64,000 bases of DNA from the NCBI RefSeq assembly GCF_017875765.1, contig NZ_JAGGNA010000001.1:3561001-3625000 (forward strand). Reading direction: 5' to 3'. A program made the translations under genes and the position numbers. Below, in pieces: positions 35,667 through 44,110 of this stretch; position 1 is the stretch's first letter, and every line of letters begins with the position of its first letter. Origin of the DNA: Flavobacterium sp. CG_23.5. Lineage in GTDB: Bacteria; Bacteroidota; Bacteroidia; Flavobacteriales; Flavobacteriaceae. The notes beneath the pieces are model-generated. The model saw nothing but the letters and a program-made list of their open reading frames with translations. It did no database searches and was not told the origin of the DNA.

Positions 35667-36077
35667 CTAATCAGCAATAATACGAGTTAGGAATTCTTTT
35701 GTAATTGGTTTTACATGAAAGAAAACTACGTTTTGATTGGTTCGTGCGCGTATAATATCATAATCATCGATAGTTGATGATATAATGAATGTCTTGCAGT
35801 ATTTTTTTAAAGTGGGGGAAAGTTTATTGTATTCTTCCAAAAATTCAAATCCGGACATTCCTGGCATATATATATCTATAAAAATTACTTTTGGTAGTAA
35901 TTGAACATTTTCCTGATTTTCCTGAAGGTATTTTAATGCTTCTTTTCCGGAGGAATATTCTAAAACTTTTTTCCCAAAGTTATTTTTAATAATGATGCGC
36001 GATGAAATATAGAGATCTGTGAGGTTGTCATCAATGATCATCACTTTTTTAAATTTTGGTTGTAATTCGGCTATCAT
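35667..36077 (-). CDS. Single-domain response regulator
   Basis: 136 residues from the ATG at 36077 (MIAELQPKFKKVMIIDDN); the open frame extends to 36107. The only domain is a CheY-like receiver: acidic pair in MIIDDN, phosphorylated Asp in VIFIDIYMPGMSG, the conserved Ser/Thr in FIISST and Lys in HVKPIT. With no output domain it must act by protein-protein contact, probably passing phosphate from the multi-PAS kinase encoded at 37478-40210. Its paralogue at 37080-37481 lies directly after that kinase. Confidence 0.85.
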   Translation of the reverse strand: MIAELQPKFKKVMIIDDNLTDLYISSRIIIKNNFGKKVLEYSSGKEALKYLQENQENVQLLPKVIFIDIYMPGMSGFEFLEEYNKLSPTLKKYCKTFIISSTIDDYDIIRARTNQNVVFFHVKPITKEFLTRIIAD

Positions 36078-36181
36078 AATTTTTATTTTTATTTTTACTA
36101 AAAACACTAATTAAAATTCCTTTTTTTAGAGAGAACCTTAATTAAACCTTGTAATTTTTGAACTTTTTATTATTGTGTTTT

Positions 36182-36943
36182 CTAATCTTTCAGCTTTATA
36201 AATTTGTTAAATTCCTCTTGTCGTCTTTTCGCTACTGGCAAAATAATTCCGTTTGAAAATTCACAAAAGTACCCATCTTTTTTGGAGATTTTCGCAATCT
36301 GCCGAAGGTTAATAATGTACGAATGATGAATTCTGAAAAAATAATTATTGTCTAGAATCCCACTGTATTCTCCTAAATTTCTACTTGACATTATCATTTT
36401 ACCATCTATTAGATGAAAACACGTATATTTTCCATCTGCTTTGCAAAAAATGATTTCGGACATTCGAATCAATTCAATTTTATCTAATGATGAAACGGCT
36501 ATATATTCATTACTCTGGTTTTGCTCATTCAGAATATTGATGTTGTTGATTTTTTGATCCTGAAAACTACGTTCCATTTGAATTATTTTAATCACTTTAT
36601 AAATTGCCAATATAACGTTATTGAATTCTATTGGTTTTAATATAAAATCTATAGCATTGTATTTGAATGCTTTGACTGCATGATGTTCCTGTTCAGATAT
36701 AAATACCAATTTGGGACTATTGAATTCTAACTGATGTAGCATTTCAAAAAAAGAATCGTCGTTGAAGGATAGGTCTAGGAATACAACTTCCGGTTTTTTT
36801 AATTTAATTAAGTTTATTCCCTCATTTGCCGAAGTCGCATCCCCAATTATTTTCATAATCATAAAGTTTTCTTCAACAAATTTTTCTAAAAGTGTTAAAG
36901 TATCTTTATTCTCGTAAATAATTATGGCATTGATTTGAATCAT
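36182..36943 (-). CDS. LytTR-family response regulator
   Basis: A 253-residue protein. Residues 1-125 are a receiver domain with the phosphorylated Asp in VVFLDLSFNDD and the Lys in DFILKPIEF. The C-terminal 100 residues are a LytTR DNA-binding domain (KIELIRMSEIIFCKADGKYT, FFRIHHSYIINLRQI). This binds DNA directly and controls transcription in response to a sensor kinase. Genes on both sides are single-domain response regulators, making a signalling cluster. Confidence 0.88.
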   Translation of the reverse strand: MIQINAIIIYENKDTLTLLEKFVEENFMIMKIIGDATSANEGINLIKLKKPEVVFLDLSFNDDSFFEMLHQLEFNSPKLVFISEQEHHAVKAFKYNAIDFILKPIEFNNVILAIYKVIKIIQMERSFQDQKINNINILNEQNQSNEYIAVSSLDKIELIRMSEIIFCKADGKYTCFHLIDGKMIMSSRNLGEYSGILDNNYFFRIHHSYIINLRQIAKISKKDGYFCEFSNGIILPVAKRRQEEFNKFIKLKD

Positions 36944-37079
36944 ATTTTGGTTTTATTTTATCTCGAGAATATTATAATAACGCTTGGTTCTTATTTATTA
37001 TTTTGGGTGTATTGCAAGAAAGCGAAGTCGATTCTTTTTTCCTGACTAAATATTTTAGGATGACACTCCGTATTACTAT

Positions 37080-37481
37080 TTACGAAATGTTATTCAAAAA
37101 TTCTTTTGTAATAGTTTTGACCTGAAATGCAACAACATTTAAATCATCGTTGGCACGTTTAATATCGTTTTCATCAATCGAAGACGAAATAATATATACT
37201 TTACAATGTTTTTTTAAATCAGAAGATAGTTTATCGTATTTTACCATAAATTCAAATCCTGACATTCGGGGCATATAGATATCTACAAAAATTATTTGTG
37301 GCAATTCTGTAAAATTGTCTTGATTTCTTTTTAAGAACTTCAACGCTTTTTTAGCAGAGGTGTACTTGTCAATAATCTCTCCAAAATTATTTTTTTTAAT
37401 CATCGCGGAAGTAACATACAGATCAATAGTATTGTCATCGATAAGCATCACTCTTTGAAATTTTGATTTAATATCTGTCAT
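37080..37481 (-). CDS. Single-domain response regulator
   Basis: A 133-residue CheY-like receiver with VMLIDDN, the phosphorylated Asp in IIFVDIYMPRMSG, IISSSI and QVKTIT; the Lys-Pro of typical receivers is Lys-Thr. It is about half identical to the protein at 35667-36077 by eye. The start overlaps the kinase gene (37478) by 4 nt (ATGA), so the two are translationally coupled and very likely form a kinase-regulator pair. Confidence 0.85.
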   Translation of the reverse strand: MTDIKSKFQRVMLIDDNTIDLYVTSAMIKKNNFGEIIDKYTSAKKALKFLKRNQDNFTELPQIIFVDIYMPRMSGFEFMVKYDKLSSDLKKHCKVYIISSSIDENDIKRANDDLNVVAFQVKTITKEFLNNIS

Positions 37482-40210
37482 AAAGTAAAATTTTTTAAAA
37501 TGATATCAAAAGTGGTACCATCATTAATTTGAGAATGAACCTGAATGGATCCTTCTAATTTTTCGACAGTGTCCTTTACAATATATAAACCAATTCCAGA
37601 ACCTTCTGATTTACTGGATATTCGAAAAAACATATCGAATATTTTATCCTGATACTTTGTTGCAATACCTATTCCGTTATCAGATATTTGGAGTTGAAGC
37701 ATTTCTTCATCTACCTTTCCTATCACTTTAATAAATCTTTCGGTGTCAATAGGTTTATGGTATTTAATTGCGTTGGAAATAAGGTTTTCCAGAATTGTAT
37801 TGAAACGTAACTGATCCGAAGAAAAAGTGGTATCCTCATGAATGTCAATTTCAAAATTTATCCCCTTAGCTTGCTCCATGTTTTGAAGTGAATCGACAAT
37901 ATTCATAATAGTTTTTTTTACTGTGATTGTCTCTACTTCTATACCTGTCCGGTTGTTTTGCGAATAAATTAAAATTTTTCTGATAAATTCATCGAGACGG
38001 TTGATACTACTTTTAATCATCTGTACGTGCGCCAGCGTTTCCGGTTCTTTACTTTCGTCCTCGATGATTGAAACGAGTCCTTGAATTGACGTTAAGGGGG
38101 AACGTAAATCGTGAGAGACGCTATATACAAAACGGTCTAATTCTTTGTTCGTTTTTAGTAGGTCCGTGTTAGCTAGGATTAATGCTACGGCTTGTTTTTC
38201 CTGATCGTCGTGTTGAAAGGCGAGTTCTTCGTTACGAAGTTCCAATGCTTGCTGTACCTCTTTGCTTTCCGTGATATCCGTCAGCATATTTACAGCGCCT
38301 GTAACCTTGCCAGCAGCATCGATATAGGGAACGGCATGGGGAAGCACATAACGTCTTTCTCCATTTTCTCGTTCGATAATAATCTCCATACCAGACATGG
38401 TCCTACCTTCTTTCATTGCGATTGCCATAGGACATAAATTTAAAGGTATTTCTTGCCCAGCATTACTTAAAATATTCCATGAACCGCACCACAAATCCTT
38501 TCCTATTTCGGGTTCTCTACCCCATAAAGCAGCTGCTGCCTTATTAAAAATTGTTATTTTCCCCTCGGCATCGCAAGAGTATGCTGCCACAGGCAATTCT
38601 CTTATCAATTCTCGATATAGTTTTTCACTTTCTTCAATTTTCATGCGTGATAATACTTGTTCTGTAACGTCTACCGCAAAAAATAAAATACCATCAATCG
38701 AACCATCCGAATCTCTGTGCGCTTGATACAGAATATTCAGATACTTATCTACAAGGTTTCCATTGCCTAGAAAATCGAATTTAAACAGCATTTCGTTGGA
38801 GATGAATGGTTCTCCTGTGTTATAAACGGAATCTAGAAGTTCAAAAATTCCCTGACTCTTTAATTCAGGTAATACTTCCATAATTGTTTTACCAATAATG
38901 TCCTTTTTATCAATTAATTTTAAATACAATGGATTTGCCAATTCATATACATAATCAGGACCTTTTATAATACCCATTGCGGAGGGCGCCTGATCATATA
39001 TGTCTAGAAATCGCTGTCTCTCTACTAGGTACGCTTTTTCTAATTTTTTTTTCTCGGTGATATCCTTAGCGGTACAATAAATCAATTTGTCAACTTCATC
39101 CCATTGAGCGCTCAACAGAATGTAAACAATAGCTCCATTTTTATGGATAATTCTGGTCTCGAATATTTTCACGGGATTGCCATTTCTAACATCCTGATCA
39201 ATATTAAATATAGTTTCTTGATCTTCCGGATGTATAAATTCACTATATTTTTTACCTATTAATTCATGCGGTTCATATCCCCAAATGCTTTTTGAGGCTG
39301 CATTTATCTGTACTATTCTTTCTTCTGCATCAATGGAACAAATTAGATCCATTGAAGCGTTCAATATTTTATGCAAACCGTTGAGGGCTTCTTGTAACTC
39401 TAAGGCTGTTTTTGCTAATTGTTGTTCCGCTTTTTTATGTTCAGACAAATCCTTAATGGTCATCGAAGTCATTTCACAGCCATTCACATCCTTAAATACC
39501 ACTGAGGTCACTTCGCCGGGAAAGCAACTACCATCTTTACGTTTAAAAGTAAGTTCGCCCTTCGCTCGTCCCGTATTATTGCGTTCCGATAAAAGTATTG
39601 CTAATCGTGGATCTGTAATGTCAACAATATCAAATCTTCCCGATTTGCAAATCTCTTCTTGTGTCATTTTAAAAATTCCACAGGCCGCAGCATTGGCCTC
39701 AAGTATTTGTCCATCCTTTACAGTAAGGAGAATTGCGTCCATACTGTTCTCGATTAAACTACGGTATTTTGATTCATTTCGCCATAGTTCATCCTTAAAA
39801 ACTTCTTCACTTTGCTGGGAGAGGACATTGGATTTTATTAGCGAAACTTCTTTTAATGCTTGAGAAATTTTTTGATCTAGAGCAGAAATGTTATGTTTAA
39901 ATACGATATCCGACACGCCTTTTTTGATGAGTTTAATACCATTTTCCGCATCTATGTTATCTGAAAAAAAAATAATTGGGATTAATGGATAGCGTTTATT
40001 TCTAAATTTTAAAGCTTTTTTCCAAGTGGTGTCGAGCAAAGAATAGCCAGCGATTATAATATTAGGGTGGAAAATTTGCAATGTACTCTCGAAGTCATCG
40101 ATAGATTCTATATTTACGCATGTGTAGTTGAAACCGGTACGATCTAATTCTTGATTAATCAAACTAATTTCGAAAGAGGCACTTTTTAAAATTGCTATTT
40201 TAGTTATCAT
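37478..40210 (-). CDS. Multi-PAS sensor histidine kinase with degenerate receiver
   Basis: 910 residues, no signal peptide and no membrane helix, so probably a cytoplasmic sensor. Residues 1-125 look like a receiver that lost its phosphorylated Asp (IIIAGYSLLD where VLLDLxMP is expected). PAS domains follow at about 150-265, 275-390, 400-515 and 530-650, with PAC-type segments such as SMTIKDLSEH and TAKDITEKK. HisKA (FVYSVSHDLRSPLTSIQGL) has the phosphorylated His near residue 697, and the HATPase has LISNAIKYHKP, ISDNGIGI and EGSGIGLYIV. Inputs may be redox state or ligands bound by PAS. It is coupled to the receiver gene downstream. Confidence 0.87.
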   Translation of the reverse strand: MITKIAILKSASFEISLINQELDRTGFNYTCVNIESIDDFESTLQIFHPNIIIAGYSLLDTTWKKALKFRNKRYPLIPIIFFSDNIDAENGIKLIKKGVSDIVFKHNISALDQKISQALKEVSLIKSNVLSQQSEEVFKDELWRNESKYRSLIENSMDAILLTVKDGQILEANAAACGIFKMTQEEICKSGRFDIVDITDPRLAILLSERNNTGRAKGELTFKRKDGSCFPGEVTSVVFKDVNGCEMTSMTIKDLSEHKKAEQQLAKTALELQEALNGLHKILNASMDLICSIDAEERIVQINAASKSIWGYEPHELIGKKYSEFIHPEDQETIFNIDQDVRNGNPVKIFETRIIHKNGAIVYILLSAQWDEVDKLIYCTAKDITEKKKLEKAYLVERQRFLDIYDQAPSAMGIIKGPDYVYELANPLYLKLIDKKDIIGKTIMEVLPELKSQGIFELLDSVYNTGEPFISNEMLFKFDFLGNGNLVDKYLNILYQAHRDSDGSIDGILFFAVDVTEQVLSRMKIEESEKLYRELIRELPVAAYSCDAEGKITIFNKAAAALWGREPEIGKDLWCGSWNILSNAGQEIPLNLCPMAIAMKEGRTMSGMEIIIERENGERRYVLPHAVPYIDAAGKVTGAVNMLTDITESKEVQQALELRNEELAFQHDDQEKQAVALILANTDLLKTNKELDRFVYSVSHDLRSPLTSIQGLVSIIEDESKEPETLAHVQMIKSSINRLDEFIRKILIYSQNNRTGIEVETITVKKTIMNIVDSLQNMEQAKGINFEIDIHEDTTFSSDQLRFNTILENLISNAIKYHKPIDTERFIKVIGKVDEEMLQLQISDNGIGIATKYQDKIFDMFFRISSKSEGSGIGLYIVKDTVEKLEGSIQVHSQINDGTTFDIILKNFTL

Positions 40211-40708
40211 AATGTAAGTTTATCAGTATTGATAATTGATTTTAAAACTCTAAGCAACTTTGACGAAGTTAAAACTAAATTTTTTTATTGAATTAATAAA
40301 TTCAAATATAAGTAAAGCTATTTATTTATATCAAGAGTAGTTTTTTTTTGTCAACGAATAAAATACTATGCAATGTTGAAAATTAACCTAAATAGTACAA
40401 AATTATCTTACTCCTTCCTTAAGAGAAAGTTAAAAGTAATAACTATGGGGTTTTAAGGAATAAGTGTGTTGAAATGTAAGTATGGCGTTGAAATTTTATT
40501 TAAAAAATGTAATTTTTTGGAAATTAAATTAGAGTGATCATGAAGACCAAGCGCTCTTTTTCATTATCATGTAAAGCATATTTTTCTTTTTACAATGAAG
40601 AGTTCACTATTTTAACTACTGATAGCTTTGCCCATCATTTCGATTTAACCATAATTAGGAGTTGGTAACCTATAATTTTTGAATACTTTCTACGATAGTG
40701 CTACCTTT
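40211..40708. other. Non-coding gap upstream of the kinase
   Basis: AT-rich with no open frame of note and no clear hairpin. It should contain the promoter of the kinase-regulator operon. Confidence 0.35.
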
Positions 40709-41335
40709 TCAATTGATCATTTCGTCAATAAAATATTGTAAATCATAGATATGAATTAAATTTTCATCATTTTCAGGCATTTGTGCCAGTTGAACAAAAT
40801 TAATGTTTTGAAACAATGATTTTTCTCCCAGAAGGTCTTGCATTATTATGAAAATGGCTTGGGGAAGTGTTTTACTATCGCAATAAATATAATAGTTTTT
40901 TAAAAAAATTATTATGTCTGTTTTAGCCGTGTTTTCATCATAATTCAATGTCAAAAATTTGAGGTCACTGATTTTTAGCGTGAGGTCTTCAAAAATATAG
41001 GGCTCGTCCAGACCATCAATAATTTTATCAACTTCAGCTGTTGGCTGAATAAAGGCGGTGAATTTCCAAGTTTTTAATTGAGGAGCGTTATCCACTAAAG
41101 TAATTACCTGATTGAAATAGTCGAGGTTGCCATTGGCCGTGATAATGAATTCGGATTTAGATGTTAAGTTCTTTGGAAAGACAATTATAAAATCTATTTC
41201 CCTGCAATAGTAGTTGAGGTTTTTGTTTATCCAAAAAGCGATATGCTTTTGGTTCTTAGGAGTTTCGTTGACGATATTTTTTATGGCGTGGTGGTTGTCT
41301 TGGAACCAGTTCCAGAAGGTGTTGATTTTTTTCAT
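40709..41335 (-). CDS. Hypothetical protein
   Basis: A 208-residue soluble protein with conserved-looking blocks KINTFWNWFQDNHHAIKN, FIIVFPKNLT, EFIITANGNLDYF and WKFTAFIQPT. Similar proteins occur as singletons in Flavobacteriia and other Bacteroidota; I know no function. It has no signal peptide. Its upstream region (41336-41470) contains a palindromic repeat. Confidence 0.65.
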   Translation of the reverse strand: MKKINTFWNWFQDNHHAIKNIVNETPKNQKHIAFWINKNLNYYCREIDFIIVFPKNLTSKSEFIITANGNLDYFNQVITLVDNAPQLKTWKFTAFIQPTAEVDKIIDGLDEPYIFEDLTLKISDLKFLTLNYDENTAKTDIIIFLKNYYIYCDSKTLPQAIFIIMQDLLGEKSLFQNINFVQLAQMPENDENLIHIYDLQYFIDEMIN

Positions 41336-41408
41336 TTTGAGTTATGGTTATGAGTTATGGATTGTTCTCGATACATTTTTTGTTTCGTTTCACTGCACAA
41401 AAAATACT

Positions 41409-41430
41409 TCCCGAAGCAAGTTCGGGATAA
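41409..41430. repeat. REP-like palindrome
   Basis: TCCCGAAGCAAGTTCGGGA is a perfect 7-bp stem with a 5-nt loop, embedded in a sequence that also contains CTCGATACATTTTTTG and CTGAACTGACGGTGA, a composite repeat common in flavobacterial intergenic DNA. Confidence 0.55.
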
Positions 41431-41471
41431 ACTGAACTGACGGTGACTTCTAGACATTGCTTTCGATGACA

Positions 41472-42092
41472 TTATCGTTTGTCTTTAATCGTTTTATCGT
41501 AAGCAATCAGATTCACCATTTCGCGCAATCGGCTGCGGACTCGATTACCGTAATGGGTTTCGATTTCTGATGCAGAAAGGTTGGTGGTTATGTGGGTTTG
41601 TAGTTTTTTGGAAGTGAATAAATCATAACGAGATAATAGTATTTCTGCCATTACATTGCATTCGTTGCCAAAGTATTTTAGATTGTTTTCTATACCTAAA
41701 TCGTCAAAGCAAATTGTTTTGGCTTCGGATTGATATTGGCGGCCCTTGCTATATTTATGGATAATTTCATAACCGTCCTGGATAAATTCGAAACTAATGT
41801 CACGGCACGGCTTTACATAAAATTTATGTTCGATAGGAGTGAGGTGTTTCATGATATTCATCAAAGAGGTTTTGCCACAACCCACTGGACCCGAAAGCAT
41901 AATTCCTTTATTAAGATTTATATTGAATTGAAAACAAGTTTGTTCATCTTTTAGGAAATAGGCAATGAGTTTGAAAATTATAGGATGGTCGCTTTCTAAG
42001 ATTTTAAAATGATTTCCGTATAATTCGACACCTTTTTTTTCGAGCCAAAGGATTATTTCCGGATAATTGTGTTGGTATTTTATTTCGTTCAT
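41472..42092 (-). CDS. DnaC/IstB-like AAA+ ATPase
   Basis: 206 residues from the ATG at 42092 (MNEIKYQHNYPE); the frame extends to 42140 with 16 low-complexity residues. Walker A is GIMLSGPVGCGKTSLM, Walker B TICFDDLGIE, and ITTNLSASEIE with RVRSRLREM give sensor 1 and the arginine finger. The build matches helicase loaders (DnaC) and IstB. With the two genes upstream (a DnaD-like initiator and an HTH protein) it forms a replication module like those of phages and integrative elements in this phylum. Confidence 0.8.
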   Translation of the reverse strand: MNEIKYQHNYPEIILWLEKKGVELYGNHFKILESDHPIIFKLIAYFLKDEQTCFQFNINLNKGIMLSGPVGCGKTSLMNIMKHLTPIEHKFYVKPCRDISFEFIQDGYEIIHKYSKGRQYQSEAKTICFDDLGIENNLKYFGNECNVMAEILLSRYDLFTSKKLQTHITTNLSASEIETHYGNRVRSRLREMVNLIAYDKTIKDKR

Positions 42093-42134
42093 AATTTCCT
42101 TTTCTTTTTTTCTTGATAAAAAAAGAAACAAAAA

Positions 42135-42290
42135 AATCAAGCCTGATAAATAAAAAGGGTGAAAACTACCTTGAAGTTCCGTTCCGCAGCCCGAGCCGTT
42201 CGCCGTTCAGGCTCAACTCGCGGACTGCTGCCACTATACTTCTTCGTTGTTTTTTTACCCTTTTTATTTAAGGGCATGCATTAAAAAATT
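42135..42290 (+). repeat. Dispersed hairpin repeat, copy A
   Basis: Begins TCAAGCCTGA, carries the core AGCCCGAGCCGTTCGCC...AACTCGCGGACTGCTGCCAC and ends TTTAAGGG. Four relatives are at 43860-44050, 47100-47310, 47380-47530 and 47635-47775. Within the core AGCC and GGCT and also CCGAG and CTCG can pair, so an RNA copy would fold. Confidence 0.65.
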
Positions 42291-42297
42291 TCAGTAT

Positions 42298-43128
42298 TTA
42301 CAGAGGCTCTCCGTAGTCTTTGTCTGTAGATGTGGTCAGCTGTTTTGCCTTGTGCGGAAGTTCTACATTTGGAATGAATTTAGGTGCGTTTAACATCCAG
42401 TTTTGTGTTGCTGCCTTCCAATCGACCATTGGGCTTTTGCCACCGACCAGCCATCCGTTGCTGGAAAAGTAATTGAAGAATTTTTGTGCTTCGAGTTCCG
42501 GGAAGCTTTGTTCGAGAAAATGCGCCTTGACTTCGTCATTTGTCGGAGTTGAGATATTCTTCTTTTTTTCGCGCAACTTTTTTTCTTCTTCTATTTTTTC
42601 TTTTGTGAATAAATTATCATTTTCAAAATTTTGTGCTTGCTCATCCAAGTTTACAATATTTAAAATGTTTGGTTTGTTTGTAATGTTTGTATTGTTTATA
42701 TAAGGTACCATCGCTTGTTCAGTGCCTGTACCACTGCTAGTACAGGACTTGTTCACTACTTGTTCATCAACTGGTTTAAAAACAGGTTCAGTATTTGAAC
42801 TGGTATTTTTTTCGCTTTTGGGCATTGGTTTTAATTCGTCAGATAAATTAAATAGGTACACCTGGCTTCCTTTGAATGGATTATATGACGGTTCGTAATT
42901 GATGTAGCCCAAAGCATGCAAGTTTTTTAAGCACTTGTGATAAGTTGCTTTGGAACTAATTTTGCTGATTCGCATCACCTCATCACGAGAAATGCTTATT
43001 GGATTTTTGAATCGATTGCAATTCCAAAATTGGAATAATGCAATGTATAAACTAACGTGTGTTGGATTGAGTATTTTGTCTTTTGACACTTTATCAAAAA
43101 ATCCGGTTAGGTGTTTTATGTAATTCAT
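42298..43128 (-). CDS. Replication-initiator-like winged-helix protein
   Basis: A 276-residue protein. The first 95 residues are a winged helix: HVSLYIALFQFWNCNRF, ISRDEVMRISKISSKATYHK (helix-turn-helix) and YINYEPSYNPFKGSQVYLF (wing). A low-complexity linker follows, then a DnaD-like tail (HFLEQSFPELEAQKFFNYF, DWKAATQNWML) similar to that of phage and element initiators that recruit a helicase loader. The DnaC-like gene downstream supports this. The start ATG at 43128 is the first in frame. Confidence 0.75.
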   Translation of the reverse strand: MNYIKHLTGFFDKVSKDKILNPTHVSLYIALFQFWNCNRFKNPISISRDEVMRISKISSKATYHKCLKNLHALGYINYEPSYNPFKGSQVYLFNLSDELKPMPKSEKNTSSNTEPVFKPVDEQVVNKSCTSSGTGTEQAMVPYINNTNITNKPNILNIVNLDEQAQNFENDNLFTKEKIEEEKKLREKKKNISTPTNDEVKAHFLEQSFPELEAQKFFNYFSSNGWLVGGKSPMVDWKAATQNWMLNAPKFIPNVELPHKAKQLTTSTDKDYGEPL

Positions 43129-43198
43129 TCGGAAGTATTAAGATTGGAGTATTAAGTATTAAGACTTTTTAAGATGGTTTTGCTCTCACAATGATCGT

Positions 43199-43486
43199 TT
43201 ACTTAAAAAGAGTAGGTTGTGCATGGATCTTGTTTCCAATTAATAATTTATCAATGGCAGAATTATCATAATATATGATACCGCCAACCTTTGTATAGGA
43301 AAGTGTTCCGTTGATGCGAAGATTTTGGAGTGTTCCATTTGAAATATTCAGCAGTTGACGGACTTCGGTTGAGCGCAACCACTTTTTGGGTTGCTCATTT
43401 GTGCCTTTAAGTAATTCCCTTATATCCTCTAAAAGAGATTTATGGAATTCTTGTAGGTCTTCTTTGGTAAGGATTTCGATTGCCAT
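43199..43486 (-). CDS. Helix-turn-helix (excisionase-like) protein
   Basis: A 95-residue protein. After a charged helix, WLRSTEVRQLLNISNGTLQN is an HTH_17/MerR-type helix-turn-helix and YTKVGGIIYYDNSAIDKLL its wing. Such proteins accompany Bacteroidota integrative elements as excision or regulatory factors. It lies 70 nt upstream of the initiator-like gene and in the same direction, and completes a three-gene replication and control module. No integrase is found next to it, so the element is probably incomplete. Confidence 0.78.
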   Translation of the reverse strand: MAIEILTKEDLQEFHKSLLEDIRELLKGTNEQPKKWLRSTEVRQLLNISNGTLQNLRINGTLSYTKVGGIIYYDNSAIDKLLIGNKIHAQPTLFK

Positions 43487-43596
43487 AACTTGAGTTTTTA
43501 AATTGTTATGGTGTAAAATTGTAGGTTTTGGTTGTTTTTATATCACAAGGGTTCACAAGTTGTGATAGAAAAAAGTGGAATTATCGAAGGTTTTAC

Positions 43597-44050
43597 TTTT
43601 TTCCTTGATGAAAAAAGTAACAAAAAAATCACTGCTTGACGATTTTTATCCCAAAAATCATCGGACAAATTTTTTCTATCGTGACGCCAACCGCTCGTCG
43701 TTCCTCCTCGTCTCCGGGGTCACTCCCGCCGGCCAATGCAAAAAATCCGCGCCGCGATTTTCAGGTATAAAAATAGTAGGGCGAATCGAAGACGGTGTTT
43801 ATTTTAATTTTACTTTTTTTCTTGATAAACCCTTTGACTTCGCTCAGGGTGTCGGTAACAAAAAAATCCCTTAAAATTTAAAACTTAAAAACGAGTTTTA
43901 ATTTAATTTACAGCCACGGGCAGTCCTCCTCTAAATCTCTAATGTTCCAGCCCGAGCCGGTTGCCTTTCAAAGGCACCTTGCGGACTGCTACCATTTCGT
44001 TTTATCGTTGTTTTTATCGTTGTTTTCCAACGTTTTTAATTTAAGGGATA
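43597..44050 (+). repeat. Composite dispersed repeats (REP-like insertion and copy B)
   Basis: Contains a CTTGATGAAAAAAGTAAC lead and a divergent GC-rich unit (43660-43770), then CTTGATAAACCCTTTGACTT and a palindromic GCTCAGGGT insertion, then copy B of the hairpin repeat (core CAGCCCGAGCCGGTTGCC) ending TTTAAGGG. No gene is visible; an open plus-strand frame here translates the repeat and is not credible. Confidence 0.55.
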
Positions 44051-44110
44051 TCTGAGCCAGGGTTTATATTATATTTTGTTTCGAGTGCAAACAAAATGAT
44101 TTTAAAAATA

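Noticed and set aside
38192..39863. Plus-strand ORFs opposite the histidine kinase
   Set aside because: They are shadows of a well-supported coding sequence on the other strand.
43575..43874. Plus-strand 99-codon ORF in the repeat region
   Set aside because: It translates dispersed repeat DNA, including the REP-like palindrome.
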